Source: Phycisphaerales bacterium (GTDB taxonomy: Bacteria; Planctomycetota; Phycisphaerae; Phycisphaerales; SM1A02). Taken from it: a DNA stretch of 64,000 nucleotides. The notes beneath the pieces were generated by a model. The model did not search any database and was not told the DNA's origin. It saw only the letters and a program-made list of their open reading frames with translations. Location: the NCBI GenBank assembly GCA_022446885.1, contig JAKVBU010000007.1, forward strand, positions 191,703 to 255,702. Reading direction: 5' to 3'. The stretch's first letter is position 1; each line of letters begins with the position of its first letter. Both the position numbers and the translations under genes were made by a program. This document shows positions 42,481 through 50,029 of the stretch, piece after piece.

Positions 42481-43335
42481 TCAGGGTGTCGCGACGAGAT
42501 AGGCCACCCAGCCCTCGTCCGCATCCCCAGATTGAACCTGTGCCCAGACACCGTTTCCCTCCCCGGACTCCTCATCTGTTCCCTCCCAGTAGATCCGGAC
42601 CTCACTAAACCCCGCTTCGAGCAGCAACTCCTGTAACTCCGGCAGTGTCCAAAGACGCCACTCGTAGGTGAAGGCGTTCCTGATCTTGGTGCTGTCTGGA
42701 AAGACGAAGTGGATGTGGTTGACGACGTCCCCGGTCACCGGGTCGTAGTGATGTTGGTCCCAGATGTATGTGAACCCATCAACATCTCGTTCTTCCTCCA
42801 TTTCAAGGAACGAGTCAGACCCCCCATAGGCGTCGAGCATGAAGATGCCGTCTTCCTTGATCGCGGATCGGGCCGTCTCGAAATACCGCCGGAGCTGATC
42901 ACGGGTCTTGAAGATGAAGTAGGAAAAGTTCGTCGCAAGCAGGCACTCCGCCGGCTCACATGGGGACGTGAGCACGTCGCCATGAAGCAGCGAGACCCGC
43001 TCTATTTGCTCAGGTGTGAGTTCACCAGCCATCTTGGAGCGGGCCCAGTCGAGTGTTGGCTGATCAAGGTCTACGCCTACAGCGGTGTTGTCCGGATGCT
43101 GGCCAACCCATGCCCGGCACACGGCAGCCGTTCCACAGAAGTCCTCTCGAATATGGGTGCAGCGGCGGCCGCGGATCTCATTCCAGACCTGGGTGATGAG
43201 GCTCACCTCATGGTCGGTGTCCTGAACGGATCGTTCGTACAAGTCGAGAATGTCAGCCTCGTCGGCCGTGAGGTGCCGAGGCTTGCCCTGCTTCTTCTTC
43301 TCAAGTCTCGATGCGGCCATGGTGCTCGTCATCAC
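42481..43335 (-). CDS. Class I SAM-dependent methyltransferase
   Basis: 284 aa. Motif I appears as IREDFCGTAAVCRAWV, motif II as AVGVDLDQPTLDWA, then VSLLHGDVLT, ATNFSYFIF and EDGIFMLDAYGG, the Rossmann order of class I methyltransferases. The C-terminal part (EWRLWTLPELQELLLEAGFSEVRIYWEG) is typical of small-molecule methyltransferases. Immediately upstream of the prenyl diphosphate synthase, so a quinone-precursor methylation is possible but unproven. Start ATG overlaps the upstream Dabb stop (ATGA). Confidence 0.85.
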   Translation of the reverse strand: MMTSTMAASRLEKKKQGKPRHLTADEADILDLYERSVQDTDHEVSLITQVWNEIRGRRCTHIREDFCGTAAVCRAWVGQHPDNTAVGVDLDQPTLDWARSKMAGELTPEQIERVSLLHGDVLTSPCEPAECLLATNFSYFIFKTRDQLRRYFETARSAIKEDGIFMLDAYGGSDSFLEMEEERDVDGFTYIWDQHHYDPVTGDVVNHIHFVFPDSTKIRNAFTYEWRLWTLPELQELLLEAGFSEVRIYWEGTDEESGEGNGVWAQVQSGDADEGWVAYLVATP

Positions 43336-43748
43336 CGAAGTGTAGATCCCCTCGGCAGGTTGTGGTGCAGTGAGACGTCATGAATGCGCAGCCACTCAAT
43401 CGCTTCGCGCCATGTCTGCACCAATTCGACGTGTTTGGGATCGATGACATAGGCCTCATACGCCTCAGCATCGGGATAGCCGACACACAGGGCGACATCC
43501 CAGTTGTTGTCAATCGTCTCATGGGTACGAGACGTATCCGGTGTACCACTCCAATAGGACACCACCCCCTTACAAGCTGGCAACAGCCGGTCGCAATCGG
43601 CGAGCAGTTCACTCGTGCGATCGGGATCGTCGAGTTTGATAAGTACGACGTGCTCGATGCCACTGGTGTGCACAGGGGAGCACCCTTGGACAAGAACAGT
43701 GACCAAAGCCATCGCGGCGAGTGTGGTGTGGGGAGGCATGACCGACAT
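43332..43748 (-). CDS. Dabb-domain (stress-responsive A/B barrel) lipoprotein
   Basis: 138 aa from ATG 43748. An N-terminal lipoprotein signal (ALVTVLVQGC, lipobox VQGC) is followed by a Dabb alpha/beta barrel: HVVLIKLDDPDRTSELLADCDRLLP, GVVSYWSGTPDTSRTHETIDNNWDVALCVGYPDAEAYEAYVIDPKHVELVQ. These small dimeric barrels are of unknown or diverse function. Longer upstream frame is non-coding. Likely membrane-tethered through Lgt. Confidence 0.75.
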   Translation of the reverse strand: MSVMPPHTTLAAMALVTVLVQGCSPVHTSGIEHVVLIKLDDPDRTSELLADCDRLLPACKGVVSYWSGTPDTSRTHETIDNNWDVALCVGYPDAEAYEAYVIDPKHVELVQTWREAIEWLRIHDVSLHHNLPRGSTLR

Positions 43749-43798
43749 CTTGGCCCAAGGGGCCGGTCGGGTCCACCCCGACGTGATAGCCTCGCGCC

Positions 43799-44566
43799 AT
43801 GTCTGTTCGAGTCTCAGTCGAGGCCCGCTGTGAACAGCGGCAGGTGGAAGCGGCCCAACTGGCCGTGGCAGCTGAGGGCGAACTGTCCGACGGCCCGATC
43901 GACGAAAGTGAGATTCGAATCGTGCTGCTGCCATCATCAGCCGAGCTTTGGGACCACCAGAGCCGCCGCAAGGGCCTTCCCATCGGGTTTTCGAACATAG
44001 ACCTGCGAACAGGTGCAGGGAATCTCTCTCGCCGTCAGCCGCTGGCCAAAGCCATCGGCCCACGAGCGCAGACCGTGATTGACGTGACAGCAGGCCTGGG
44101 ACACGACGCTGCACTATTGGCCTGTATGGGGTGGACTGTGACCTGTGTGGAACGGGTTCCTGTGCTGGCGGCCATGCTCAATCTGGCCATGGTTGAGTCC
44201 GCTCGCAACCATGATCTGGACCGGCATCTGGGCGGTCGCCTCAACGTGGTCGCCGGAGACAGCATCGATCTGTTGCGTAGTGGTGCCCTCAAGGGTGACG
44301 TCATCTATCTCGATCCCATGTTCGAGCCGGGCACCCGCAAGGGCTCCGCTCTACCCAAGAAGCCCGCTCAGCTGCTTCAGCGGATCGCAGGCGCAGATGT
44401 TGACTCCGTGGAGCTACTGGCCCATGCAAGGGCTTGTGCCCGCCGAGTCGTGGTCAAGAGGCCCGACGGGGGGCCTCCACTGGATCCAAATCCTGATCTT
44501 GTGTTCAAGGCCCGACTGGTTCGATATGACGTGTACTTGCAGCACACACTCGAGCCGGTAGAGTGA
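43799..44566 (+). CDS. rsmJ: 16S rRNA (guanine-1516-N2)-methyltransferase RsmJ-like
   Basis: 255 aa. It matches the E. coli RsmJ layout: VTAGLGHDAALLACMGWTVTCVERVPVLAAML for SAM binding, then VIYLDPMFEPGTRKGSALPKK and VVVKRPDGGPPL near the C-terminus. RsmJ methylates G1516 in helix 44/45 of 16S rRNA. The family is best known from Gammaproteobacteria and its presence in a planctomycete is unusual, suggesting transfer or an independent clade. Divergent from the Dabb gene by 50 bases. Confidence 0.85.
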   Translation: MSVRVSVEARCEQRQVEAAQLAVAAEGELSDGPIDESEIRIVLLPSSAELWDHQSRRKGLPIGFSNIDLRTGAGNLSRRQPLAKAIGPRAQTVIDVTAGLGHDAALLACMGWTVTCVERVPVLAAMLNLAMVESARNHDLDRHLGGRLNVVAGDSIDLLRSGALKGDVIYLDPMFEPGTRKGSALPKKPAQLLQRIAGADVDSVELLAHARACARRVVVKRPDGGPPLDPNPDLVFKARLVRYDVYLQHTLEPVE

Positions 44567-44585
44567 GTCTCTGGAGGGTCGACCA

Positions 44586-44741
44586 ATGGCGACAGATCAA
44601 GCAGCCAAGCGAGCGTGGATGATTCTGGCGGTGCTTGCCACGATGTTCATGCTCGGGCTCGTGATGGTGTCGTTCTGGGGCGGCCCTTATGAGTCGGACA
44701 GCTGGTGGAACCACACAGCACCTCCGACCTTCCCTAACTGA
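44586..44741 (+). CDS. Small single-pass membrane peptide
   Basis: 51 aa with an excellent GGAGG ribosome site 9 bases upstream, which argues it is real. Charged N-terminus (MATDQAAKRA), a hydrophobic helix (WMILAVLATMFMLGLVMVSF), then a Trp- and Pro-rich tail (WGGPYESDSWWNHTAPPTFPN). It begins 19 bases after the rsmJ stop. Unknown family; the tail could sit outside the membrane. Could be part of a respiratory or translocation complex, as many Trp-rich 50-aa peptides are (inference). Confidence 0.7.
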   Translation: MATDQAAKRAWMILAVLATMFMLGLVMVSFWGGPYESDSWWNHTAPPTFPN

Positions 44742-44789
44742 CCTGCACACGAGTGAGCCTACGGGTGCTCGCCGGTAATAACTGGCGTG

Positions 44790-44809
44790 GTCGGCATGCT
44801 CGTGCCGAC
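44790..44809. promoter_or_regulatory. Hairpin 1 of a tandem pair upstream of the sorted exoprotein gene
   Basis: GTCGGCA, loop TGCTCG, TGCCGAC: a perfect 7-base stem with a 6-base loop. It lies about 72 bases before the start codon of the next gene and 49 bases after the small peptide gene. Together with hairpin 2 it could form a terminator pair or a leader element. Confidence 0.45.
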
Positions 44810-44819
44810 ACCTGTGCAT

Positions 44820-44840
44820 GCGGAGGCACGAGGCCTCCGC
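44820..44840. promoter_or_regulatory. Hairpin 2 of a tandem pair upstream of the sorted exoprotein gene
   Basis: GCGGAGGC, loop ACGAG, GCCTCCGC: a perfect 8-base GC-rich stem. The 5' arm contains GGAGG, a Shine-Dalgarno-like core, which would be sequestered in the stem. The real Shine-Dalgarno site of the downstream gene is a separate AGGAGG at 44865-44870. Confidence 0.45.
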
Positions 44841-44880
44841 CGCAGTTGTCATGCCGCCAAGAGCAGGAGGCTCAAAAGCG

Positions 44881-45624
44881 ATGCCGAGGACACCTACAGC
44901 GGTGGTTGCGCGCCGCTCCGCGCCGCTTCTAGCCGCACTTGCGTGCCCGCTGACGCAAGCCGATCTTGTGACTGGCGAGGATTGGTCGCCCTCCATTGGG
45001 ATGAGTTGGTGGATCGACGGGTCAGGAGAAGGAGACGCGGTCCTTACGACTGAGCCCCTTGATGAGGGCCTCTGGCGAACGACCGGGCTGGTTGGCGACG
45101 CTTGGCGAGTGGTGACCTGGTCGATTCTCGTAGACATCACCAGCGGCAGCCCAGTGCTGGAAGTGCAGTCTCTGATTGCCAAGAACTACACGCTATTGGA
45201 CGCTCAATTCGAGGTGACCTTCGATCTGGACCTCTCCGATGCGCTGGACAACCCCATGCACCGGCTGCTGGGCGAATTGCAGTTCATTCTGGCTGGGACT
45301 GACGGAGCAGCGTGGATTCCCCGGGACGACATGTGGCTCTGGTCACTTCGCGCAGACGGCGCGGACGCTGGAGGGATCTTCGAGCAACCGTGGATGCTCC
45401 AGGTCGAGTCAGGCGCTGTCTCGGCATTCGGAGGCCTCGATCTGCCATCCGGAGTAGCGCCCACCGATTCAATGGGTGTGGGGCTCTCACTGATGCTCAC
45501 TGCGGGCGAGGGGGCATCCATGTCAGGCATGGTGGCCGTGCCTGCACCCGGCGGTGTAGCCGTAGGGTTGGTTGCGTTGTTGGGCCTTGCTCAAGGTCGC
45601 CGCCGATGCACCCCAACAGCCTGA
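44881..45624 (+). CDS. Secreted protein with VPAPG-type C-terminal sorting signal
   Basis: 247 aa from ATG 44881, chosen because an AGGAGG ribosome site is centred 12 bases upstream. A signal peptide (RRSAPLLAALACPLTQA) is followed by a beta-rich body (EDWSPSIGMSWWIDGSGEGD, VVTWSILVDITSGSPVLEV, EVTFDLDLSDALDN). The C-terminus is VPAPGGVAVGLVALLGLAQGRRRCTPTA, the short motif, hydrophobic helix and basic tail of a PEP-CTERM/VPxPG-type signal processed by an exosortase-like enzyme. The body family is unrecognised; the composition resembles non-terminal exoproteins of Planctomycetes. Preceded by two strong hairpins that may control expression. Confidence 0.75.
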   Translation: MPRTPTAVVARRSAPLLAALACPLTQADLVTGEDWSPSIGMSWWIDGSGEGDAVLTTEPLDEGLWRTTGLVGDAWRVVTWSILVDITSGSPVLEVQSLIAKNYTLLDAQFEVTFDLDLSDALDNPMHRLLGELQFILAGTDGAAWIPRDDMWLWSLRADGADAGGIFEQPWMLQVESGAVSAFGGLDLPSGVAPTDSMGVGLSLMLTAGEGASMSGMVAVPAPGGVAVGLVALLGLAQGRRRCTPTA

Positions 45625-45796
45625 TCACAGCACAAACAAGTTGCTTGCCGCGCAATGCAATTGACGACGTGGCAGCAGTCCTTGTGTGCCCAAGGTTTGC
45701 CAACCCACAAACTCGAAGTGGTTTCTCCCGCCTCACCCTCTCCTGAGTCGGCGTAGATCCAGACCTCTGCGCCCCCTCACTAAAAGGGATCTGATG

Positions 45797-45869
45797 TGGA
45801 GCCGATCGGGATCGAACCGACGACCTCCTGCTTGCAAAGCAGGCGCTCTCCCAACTGAGCTACGGCCCC
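45797..45869 (-). tRNA. tRNA-Ala (anticodon TGC)
   Basis: Minus-strand cloverleaf of 73 bases. Acceptor strand GGGGCCG pairs with CGGCTCC and includes the G3:U70 wobble pair that identifies alanine tRNAs. D-loop TAGCTCAGTTGGGAGAGC, anticodon stem CCTGC/GCAGG around TTTGCAA, T-loop GGTTCGATCC. The 3' CCA is not encoded (CAT follows the discriminator A). It is flanked by no other RNA gene. Confidence 0.97.
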
Positions 45870-45895
45870 TGAGCGGGGTAGTTTAGCAGGTGGAG

Positions 45896-46468
45896 TCAGC
45901 GGGCCAGTGCCTTGATGTGCTCCACCACGCTTGGATCATCCCATTTCCAGGCCCCAGTGAGCTTTCGGTTCACGTTGCCTTGGGCATCCAGCAGCACGGT
46001 CATGGGAATGGCCTTGGTGGTCAGCGGAGGCAGGATTCGATCGACCGTTGCAAAGGCTGCTCGGTCGCTGTCGCGGCCCTCGAGCCAGTTGTTGAGCGTT
46101 TGAGGCTTGTCGAGTGCCACGAGCAGCACCTTGGCATCTTGGCCCACACTTGAGCGGAGGCGTTCCAACATCGCCACTTCAGCCACACATGGCGGGCACC
46201 CAGTGGTAAACACGCTGATGACGGCAGGTGTGCCTCGAAGCGACTCCCCGGTCACAACATTGCCATCCATGAGATGGAACGCCATTGACTCGGGCAATGG
46301 GGGCTCTTCGGGCGGTGCAGTCTCCTGCAGGGGCGGCACTGATCGAACAATCAAGTACGCCTGCAAGTGCTCCTGAACAGATGGCAGCGACAGGACCACC
46401 CAAACCACGCCGAATACGACGAAGATCGGCACCCACGTCCACAACCTGCGGCGTGTTCCGCGATTCAT
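45896..46468 (-). CDS. TlpA/ResA-type membrane-anchored thioredoxin
   Basis: 190 aa. One N-terminal membrane helix (WTWVPIFVVFGVVWVVLSL) and a periplasmic thioredoxin domain with CPPC in TTGCPPCVAE, the cis-Pro in TKAIPMTVLLDAQG, and a final helix. These proteins reduce or transfer disulfides in cytochrome c maturation or the general thiol balance outside the inner membrane. Another thiol system in the window is the VKOR-DsbA fusion. Probably monocistronic, 26 bases from the tRNA. Confidence 0.88.
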   Translation of the reverse strand: MNRGTRRRLWTWVPIFVVFGVVWVVLSLPSVQEHLQAYLIVRSVPPLQETAPPEEPPLPESMAFHLMDGNVVTGESLRGTPAVISVFTTGCPPCVAEVAMLERLRSSVGQDAKVLLVALDKPQTLNNWLEGRDSDRAAFATVDRILPPLTTKAIPMTVLLDAQGNVNRKLTGAWKWDDPSVVEHIKALAR

Positions 46469-46488
46469 GTCGGTCAGCCTACCCGGTC

Positions 46489-47937
46489 TCAGGGCGTGAC
46501 CGAAACCAGATCCACTCGATCAGGTTGGACAACCGTTACATGCCAGTCTGGGTCGAAGTCGATTGTTCCTACGACACCGATCCGCTGGCCAAGCAGGCTG
46601 GACAAATCGAGGCTCGTGGACGGTGCTAGATAGGCCAGACTTCGGCCCGACAGCGGGTCTTCTATGCGGTACATGATTGGCTTGTTCTGTCCATCAAAGA
46701 CAAGAGACACGGCCAATCGGCCTTGGATGACATAGTCCGCGATGGTCGAAAGCGACTGCGCTTCAGCCGTGAGGTCATCAGTTGATTGCTCAACCTGCGC
46801 CCGCAAGCCGCTGATGCTGTCCCGATCGGCGTTGATCTCCATACCCAGCCGAATCTGATCCGCTCGGAAGGTGGCAAGGTGCGCCAGATCCGGATGGGCC
46901 TCAGCTTCTTCATTGGCGATCTTGGTGTAGGCCTCAACGAGCCTCGAGGCCGCGCGATCGTCCAAGCCGCTGATGGAGGTGGCGTTGACCAGTGCTTCCA
47001 GTGAACGGAATCGGTCATTGACGTAGGCCCTCTTGGCCTCCTCCTCCTGCTTGGCGGCCAGAGCTTCAGCTTCGGCTCGAGCCTCGGCAGCTGCTTGGGC
47101 TTCACGTCGAATGCGGTCTGCTTCAGCTGCGGCCGCGGCTTCAGCCAGCCGCGCAGCTTCGGCGGCCTTCTGCGCTTCAGCCTGCATGGCGTCTGCCCAA
47201 GCTGTGCGGTGATCAGACCACTTGGCCCAGTTAGTCAGCGGGCTGTCAGGTGTTCCTGTCAGACCTTTGGGGAAGTTGCCTTGGGGCCAAGTTGTGGACT
47301 CACCCTCACCAGCGCGCCGCAGCGCATCCACTGGCACCCACCCTTCAGCGGTGGCTGGCATGCGAATCCGCCAGGCTTCACCACCACCGGCGGTCGAGAC
47401 AGTCTCGATTACATCAACGGTGTCACCACCTTGGAGCACACCAACCCAACGGAAGGCGTCGTCGATGTTTGTCGAGTTGAGATCGGGCGCCATGACCTGA
47501 CAGGTGCTGGTGATGGTGCCCGTTACGCCATCGTCCGACAGTTTGTACGAGTCAGCCTCGTCAGCGTCGATCAAGATCCAGCCGGTAGATGTTCGAAAGG
47601 CCGGCCCGGTGGTGGCAATCTTGGCGTATCCAAATGCGTCACCTTTGACCTCGAGAGGCGTGCCAGCAGGCACCCGCAGGAAGGGGTAGTTGGCGTGATT
47701 GGGCCCGCTGCGGACCTCAGTCATGTGCGGTGTCGTGTACCAGATACCCGGCGTCATGGCCTCTGGGGTTCCAGCCCCATCAGTGGCTGTGGCCGCAGAT
47801 TCGCCGGCAGGTGTGCCCGTGGGAGACGTCGGCGTTGTGGCGGTATCCGCAGCAGGCGCTTCGCTCTGGCCCTGGGCAGGGTCACTTGGGGCAGTTTGAC
47901 CCAGCGGAATCGTCAATACGAGCGTCAGATGAAGCAT
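46489..47937 (-). CDS. Secreted SH3-like and Ala-rich coiled-coil protein
   Basis: 482 aa with an N-terminal signal peptide (MLHLTLVLTIPLGQTAPS), a Thr/Ala/Pro linker, a bacterial SH3-like segment (about 65-130: VRSGPNHANYPFLRVPAGTPLEVKGDAFGYAKI), a second one (about 150-210), an Ala/Glu/Arg-rich coiled coil (about 250-310: QKAAEAARLAEAAAAAEADR), and a folded C-terminal part ending VVGTIDFDPDWHVTVVQPDRVDLVSVTP, which looks like an OB or SH3-type barrel. The start has AAGGGAAG upstream. Such proteins are thought to bind cell-wall or surface polymers; function here is unknown. Confidence 0.75.
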   Translation of the reverse strand: MLHLTLVLTIPLGQTAPSDPAQGQSEAPAADTATTPTSPTGTPAGESAATATDGAGTPEAMTPGIWYTTPHMTEVRSGPNHANYPFLRVPAGTPLEVKGDAFGYAKIATTGPAFRTSTGWILIDADEADSYKLSDDGVTGTITSTCQVMAPDLNSTNIDDAFRWVGVLQGGDTVDVIETVSTAGGGEAWRIRMPATAEGWVPVDALRRAGEGESTTWPQGNFPKGLTGTPDSPLTNWAKWSDHRTAWADAMQAEAQKAAEAARLAEAAAAAEADRIRREAQAAAEARAEAEALAAKQEEEAKRAYVNDRFRSLEALVNATSISGLDDRAASRLVEAYTKIANEEAEAHPDLAHLATFRADQIRLGMEINADRDSISGLRAQVEQSTDDLTAEAQSLSTIADYVIQGRLAVSLVFDGQNKPIMYRIEDPLSGRSLAYLAPSTSLDLSSLLGQRIGVVGTIDFDPDWHVTVVQPDRVDLVSVTP

Positions 47938-48077
47938 GTTTCTTCCCTTCAGATCAGCCTTTGTCCAGATTGGCCGACAGACGTGCGAGGCTACCCCTGC
48001 GGCTGCTCAAGGGCAAGGGGGGCACACTGTGCATACATTGTCCACATGTTCACCCCCGCTCAGACGCGACGGCCGCA

Positions 48078-49007
48078 ATGCCGCTGATGCTGCCTGCTGA
48101 CGCAGCCTCGATAGCGGCTGCAGCCGGGGCGCTAGCGGCTCATCAACCCGTAGCCATGCCGACCGAGACGGTCTATGGGCTCGCCGCGGGCACGTTGGAC
48201 GAGCAGGGCATCGAACGCATTTACGCGCTCAAAGGCCGCCCAGCCAACAACCCGCTGATTGCTCATGTTGACGGGCAGAAGATGGCGCAGTCCCTTGTAT
48301 ATCAGTGGGATACGAGGGCCCAAACGCTGGCGGATGCCTTCTGGCCCGGTCCACTGACGTTGGTGCTGCCCCGACACGAACGTGTTCCAGCAGCAGCAGC
48401 CGGTGGGCTTGACACGCTTGCGGTTCGTTCTCCGGCCCACCCGGTCGCCCGCGCCCTGCTGGCGACCTGCGGCATGCCGCTATCGGCGCCTTCAGCCAAT
48501 CGCAGTGGCGGCGTGTCGCCAACCTGCGCCAGCCATGTGGTCGCTGACTACGCGGATGTACCCGAGGCCCATGACCTGATCGTGCTTGATGGTGGCCGGG
48601 CCCAAGTCGGGCTCGAGTCAACCGTGCTCGACCTGACCAACCCCACCCCCAAGGTGCTTCGGCCCGGCACAGTCGGTCTTGAAGCACTCGAGCCCCTCAT
48701 CGGGCCAGTGGACGTTGAAGTGATCACATCTCAGAGCAGGTCTCCCGGAACTGCCAAGACGCACTATGCCCCCCAGACACCCCTCAGGCTGATCGATTCG
48801 ATCGCGGCCCAGCAAGGCGCAATGCTGGTGGAGCTGCCCGATACCCCCCAGCAGGCAGCAGCATGCCTGTATGAGCGACTTCGGGAGGCGGATACGGCAG
48901 CCCAATCCACCGGCTGCTCAGAGTTGGTGGTTGTCCTTCCGCCTCTGACGCCGCCTTGGCGGGCGATTCATGATCGGCTGCGACGAGCGGCGGCGCCTCG
49001 CTCGTGA
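48078..49007 (+). CDS. Threonylcarbamoyl-AMP synthase (Sua5/YwlC type)
   Basis: 309 aa. Makes threonylcarbamoyl-AMP for t6A37 of ANN-decoding tRNAs. Motifs are MPTETVYGLAAG, IYALKGRPANNPLIAHV, FWPGPLTLVL, LAVRSPAHPVARALL and SAPSANRSGGVSPT, the RPxxxPL and SAPSAN signatures of Sua5/YrdC. The extra C-terminal Sua5 domain is present (VITSQSRSPGTAKTHYAP onward), giving the longer form of the enzyme. The gene starts 140 bases from the divergent SH3-like gene. Confidence 0.93.
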   Translation: MPLMLPADAASIAAAAGALAAHQPVAMPTETVYGLAAGTLDEQGIERIYALKGRPANNPLIAHVDGQKMAQSLVYQWDTRAQTLADAFWPGPLTLVLPRHERVPAAAAGGLDTLAVRSPAHPVARALLATCGMPLSAPSANRSGGVSPTCASHVVADYADVPEAHDLIVLDGGRAQVGLESTVLDLTNPTPKVLRPGTVGLEALEPLIGPVDVEVITSQSRSPGTAKTHYAPQTPLRLIDSIAAQQGAMLVELPDTPQQAAACLYERLREADTAAQSTGCSELVVVLPPLTPPWRAIHDRLRRAAAPRS

Positions 49008-49008
49008 G

Positions 49009-49965
49009 TTACTGACCCGACCCTGTGAACACAACGACATCCGCTCGGCCCAAGTCGGCCTCTGCGCGGGCGTCCTCGGGCTCCAGTGAAACGGTCAGAA
49101 TCGCTGCTTCAGGCTTCGCTCGTTTGATGAGTTCGACGGTTCCACCCTCGTAGTCGCTGTGGAATCTGCCTACGAGCAGCACCACCGGGCGGTGGCCATG
49201 CTCCAGCGCACGCACGACGCTCGATGCCATGGTTGCGTCCCACACCTGCTGCGCCCGAAAGAACGCTTCTGCGACATCGTCGGCCACATGAGGCGTGCCA
49301 TCCTCATCGAGCATGAGCTCCATGAACCGATCGCGATAGGGGCCTGACAGTGGTGGCTCGGGCAGATCAACGAGCGTGCGGCGGTCGCCATCGAGCGCCT
49401 GTAGAGCATCGAAGCCGTCGGTTCGGGCGAGTGTCACGTAGCGGCGAGGTGCATTGGCGGCGACGACAGCGGCCTGCTGTGAGATGGCCGCATCCACAAT
49501 CGGCCCGTACCAGGCATCCCATGAGCCCTCTCCAGCCCAGGCAGACGATCTTGTCAGGGCTGCGAACTTCTTCGCGTCGATGATGCCGTCGCGGTAATCG
49601 GCAATCAGGCCCTGTTCATCACGCTCCAGCATCTCCAAGGCGAGGGCAGCCTCAGGGCATCGCTGCACAATGGCTTCGAAGAGGGCCAGTTGCACAGCAT
49701 GCCCAAGCGCATCGTCATGCTGCTCCCCAAGCACCACCACGTCAGCCTCAGCGGCTCGTGTCACAAGTGCGTCGAACGTGATGGGGCCGTTCTCACCTTC
49801 AATCAGGAGCGATTGGGGCGAGTCGAGCACGATTCGGGTGGCGGGAGGCTTTGTTGCGGTGCAGGCTGCCAGCAGCATCACGAGCCCCAACAGGCACGTC
49901 AGGCGCCCGATCTGGCGGCTACCTCGAGGGGTGGGGGCCGGTGGCAGGTGGTAATGCTGTTCCAT
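49009..49965 (-). CDS. ChaN-family haem-binding-type lipoprotein
   Basis: 318 aa from ATG 49965 (MEQHYHLPPAPTPRGSRQIGR), with a lipoprotein signal (LTCLLGLVMLLAAC, lipobox LAAC). DUF399/Tiki-superfamily motifs: VVVLGEQHDDALGHAVQLAL (GE-H-D..GH metal/haem region), ALALEMLERDEQ, and later RPVVLLVGRFHSDYEGGTVELIKR. In Campylobacter ChaN binds haem cofacially in a dimer; here iron or haem binding is inferred by family only. Convergent with Sua5 with one base between stops. Confidence 0.87.
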   Translation of the reverse strand: MEQHYHLPPAPTPRGSRQIGRLTCLLGLVMLLAACTATKPPATRIVLDSPQSLLIEGENGPITFDALVTRAAEADVVVLGEQHDDALGHAVQLALFEAIVQRCPEAALALEMLERDEQGLIADYRDGIIDAKKFAALTRSSAWAGEGSWDAWYGPIVDAAISQQAAVVAANAPRRYVTLARTDGFDALQALDGDRRTLVDLPEPPLSGPYRDRFMELMLDEDGTPHVADDVAEAFFRAQQVWDATMASSVVRALEHGHRPVVLLVGRFHSDYEGGTVELIKRAKPEAAILTVSLEPEDARAEADLGRADVVVFTGSGQ

Positions 49966-50029
49966 GAGCCGGTTTGACACTACACTATGCGGTTCGTCGG
50001 GCGAATTGAAGACCCGGAGGGAATGCTGC

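Noticed and set aside
45625..45796. Further RNA gene or attenuator between the exoprotein gene and tRNA-Ala
   Set aside because: No cloverleaf, strong hairpin or conserved frame could be found in this 170-base stretch.
47095..48087. 330-codon plus frame opposite the SH3-like gene
   Set aside because: Cys/Arg/Gly-rich with no domain; the minus-strand gene has signal peptide, SH3-like repeats and a ribosome site.
49974..49990. TTGACA followed by TATGCG before the alpha-CTD gene as a sigma-70 promoter
   Set aside because: The TATGCG is only about 6 bases from TTGACA and no -10 match sits at 16-18 bases, so spacing is wrong.
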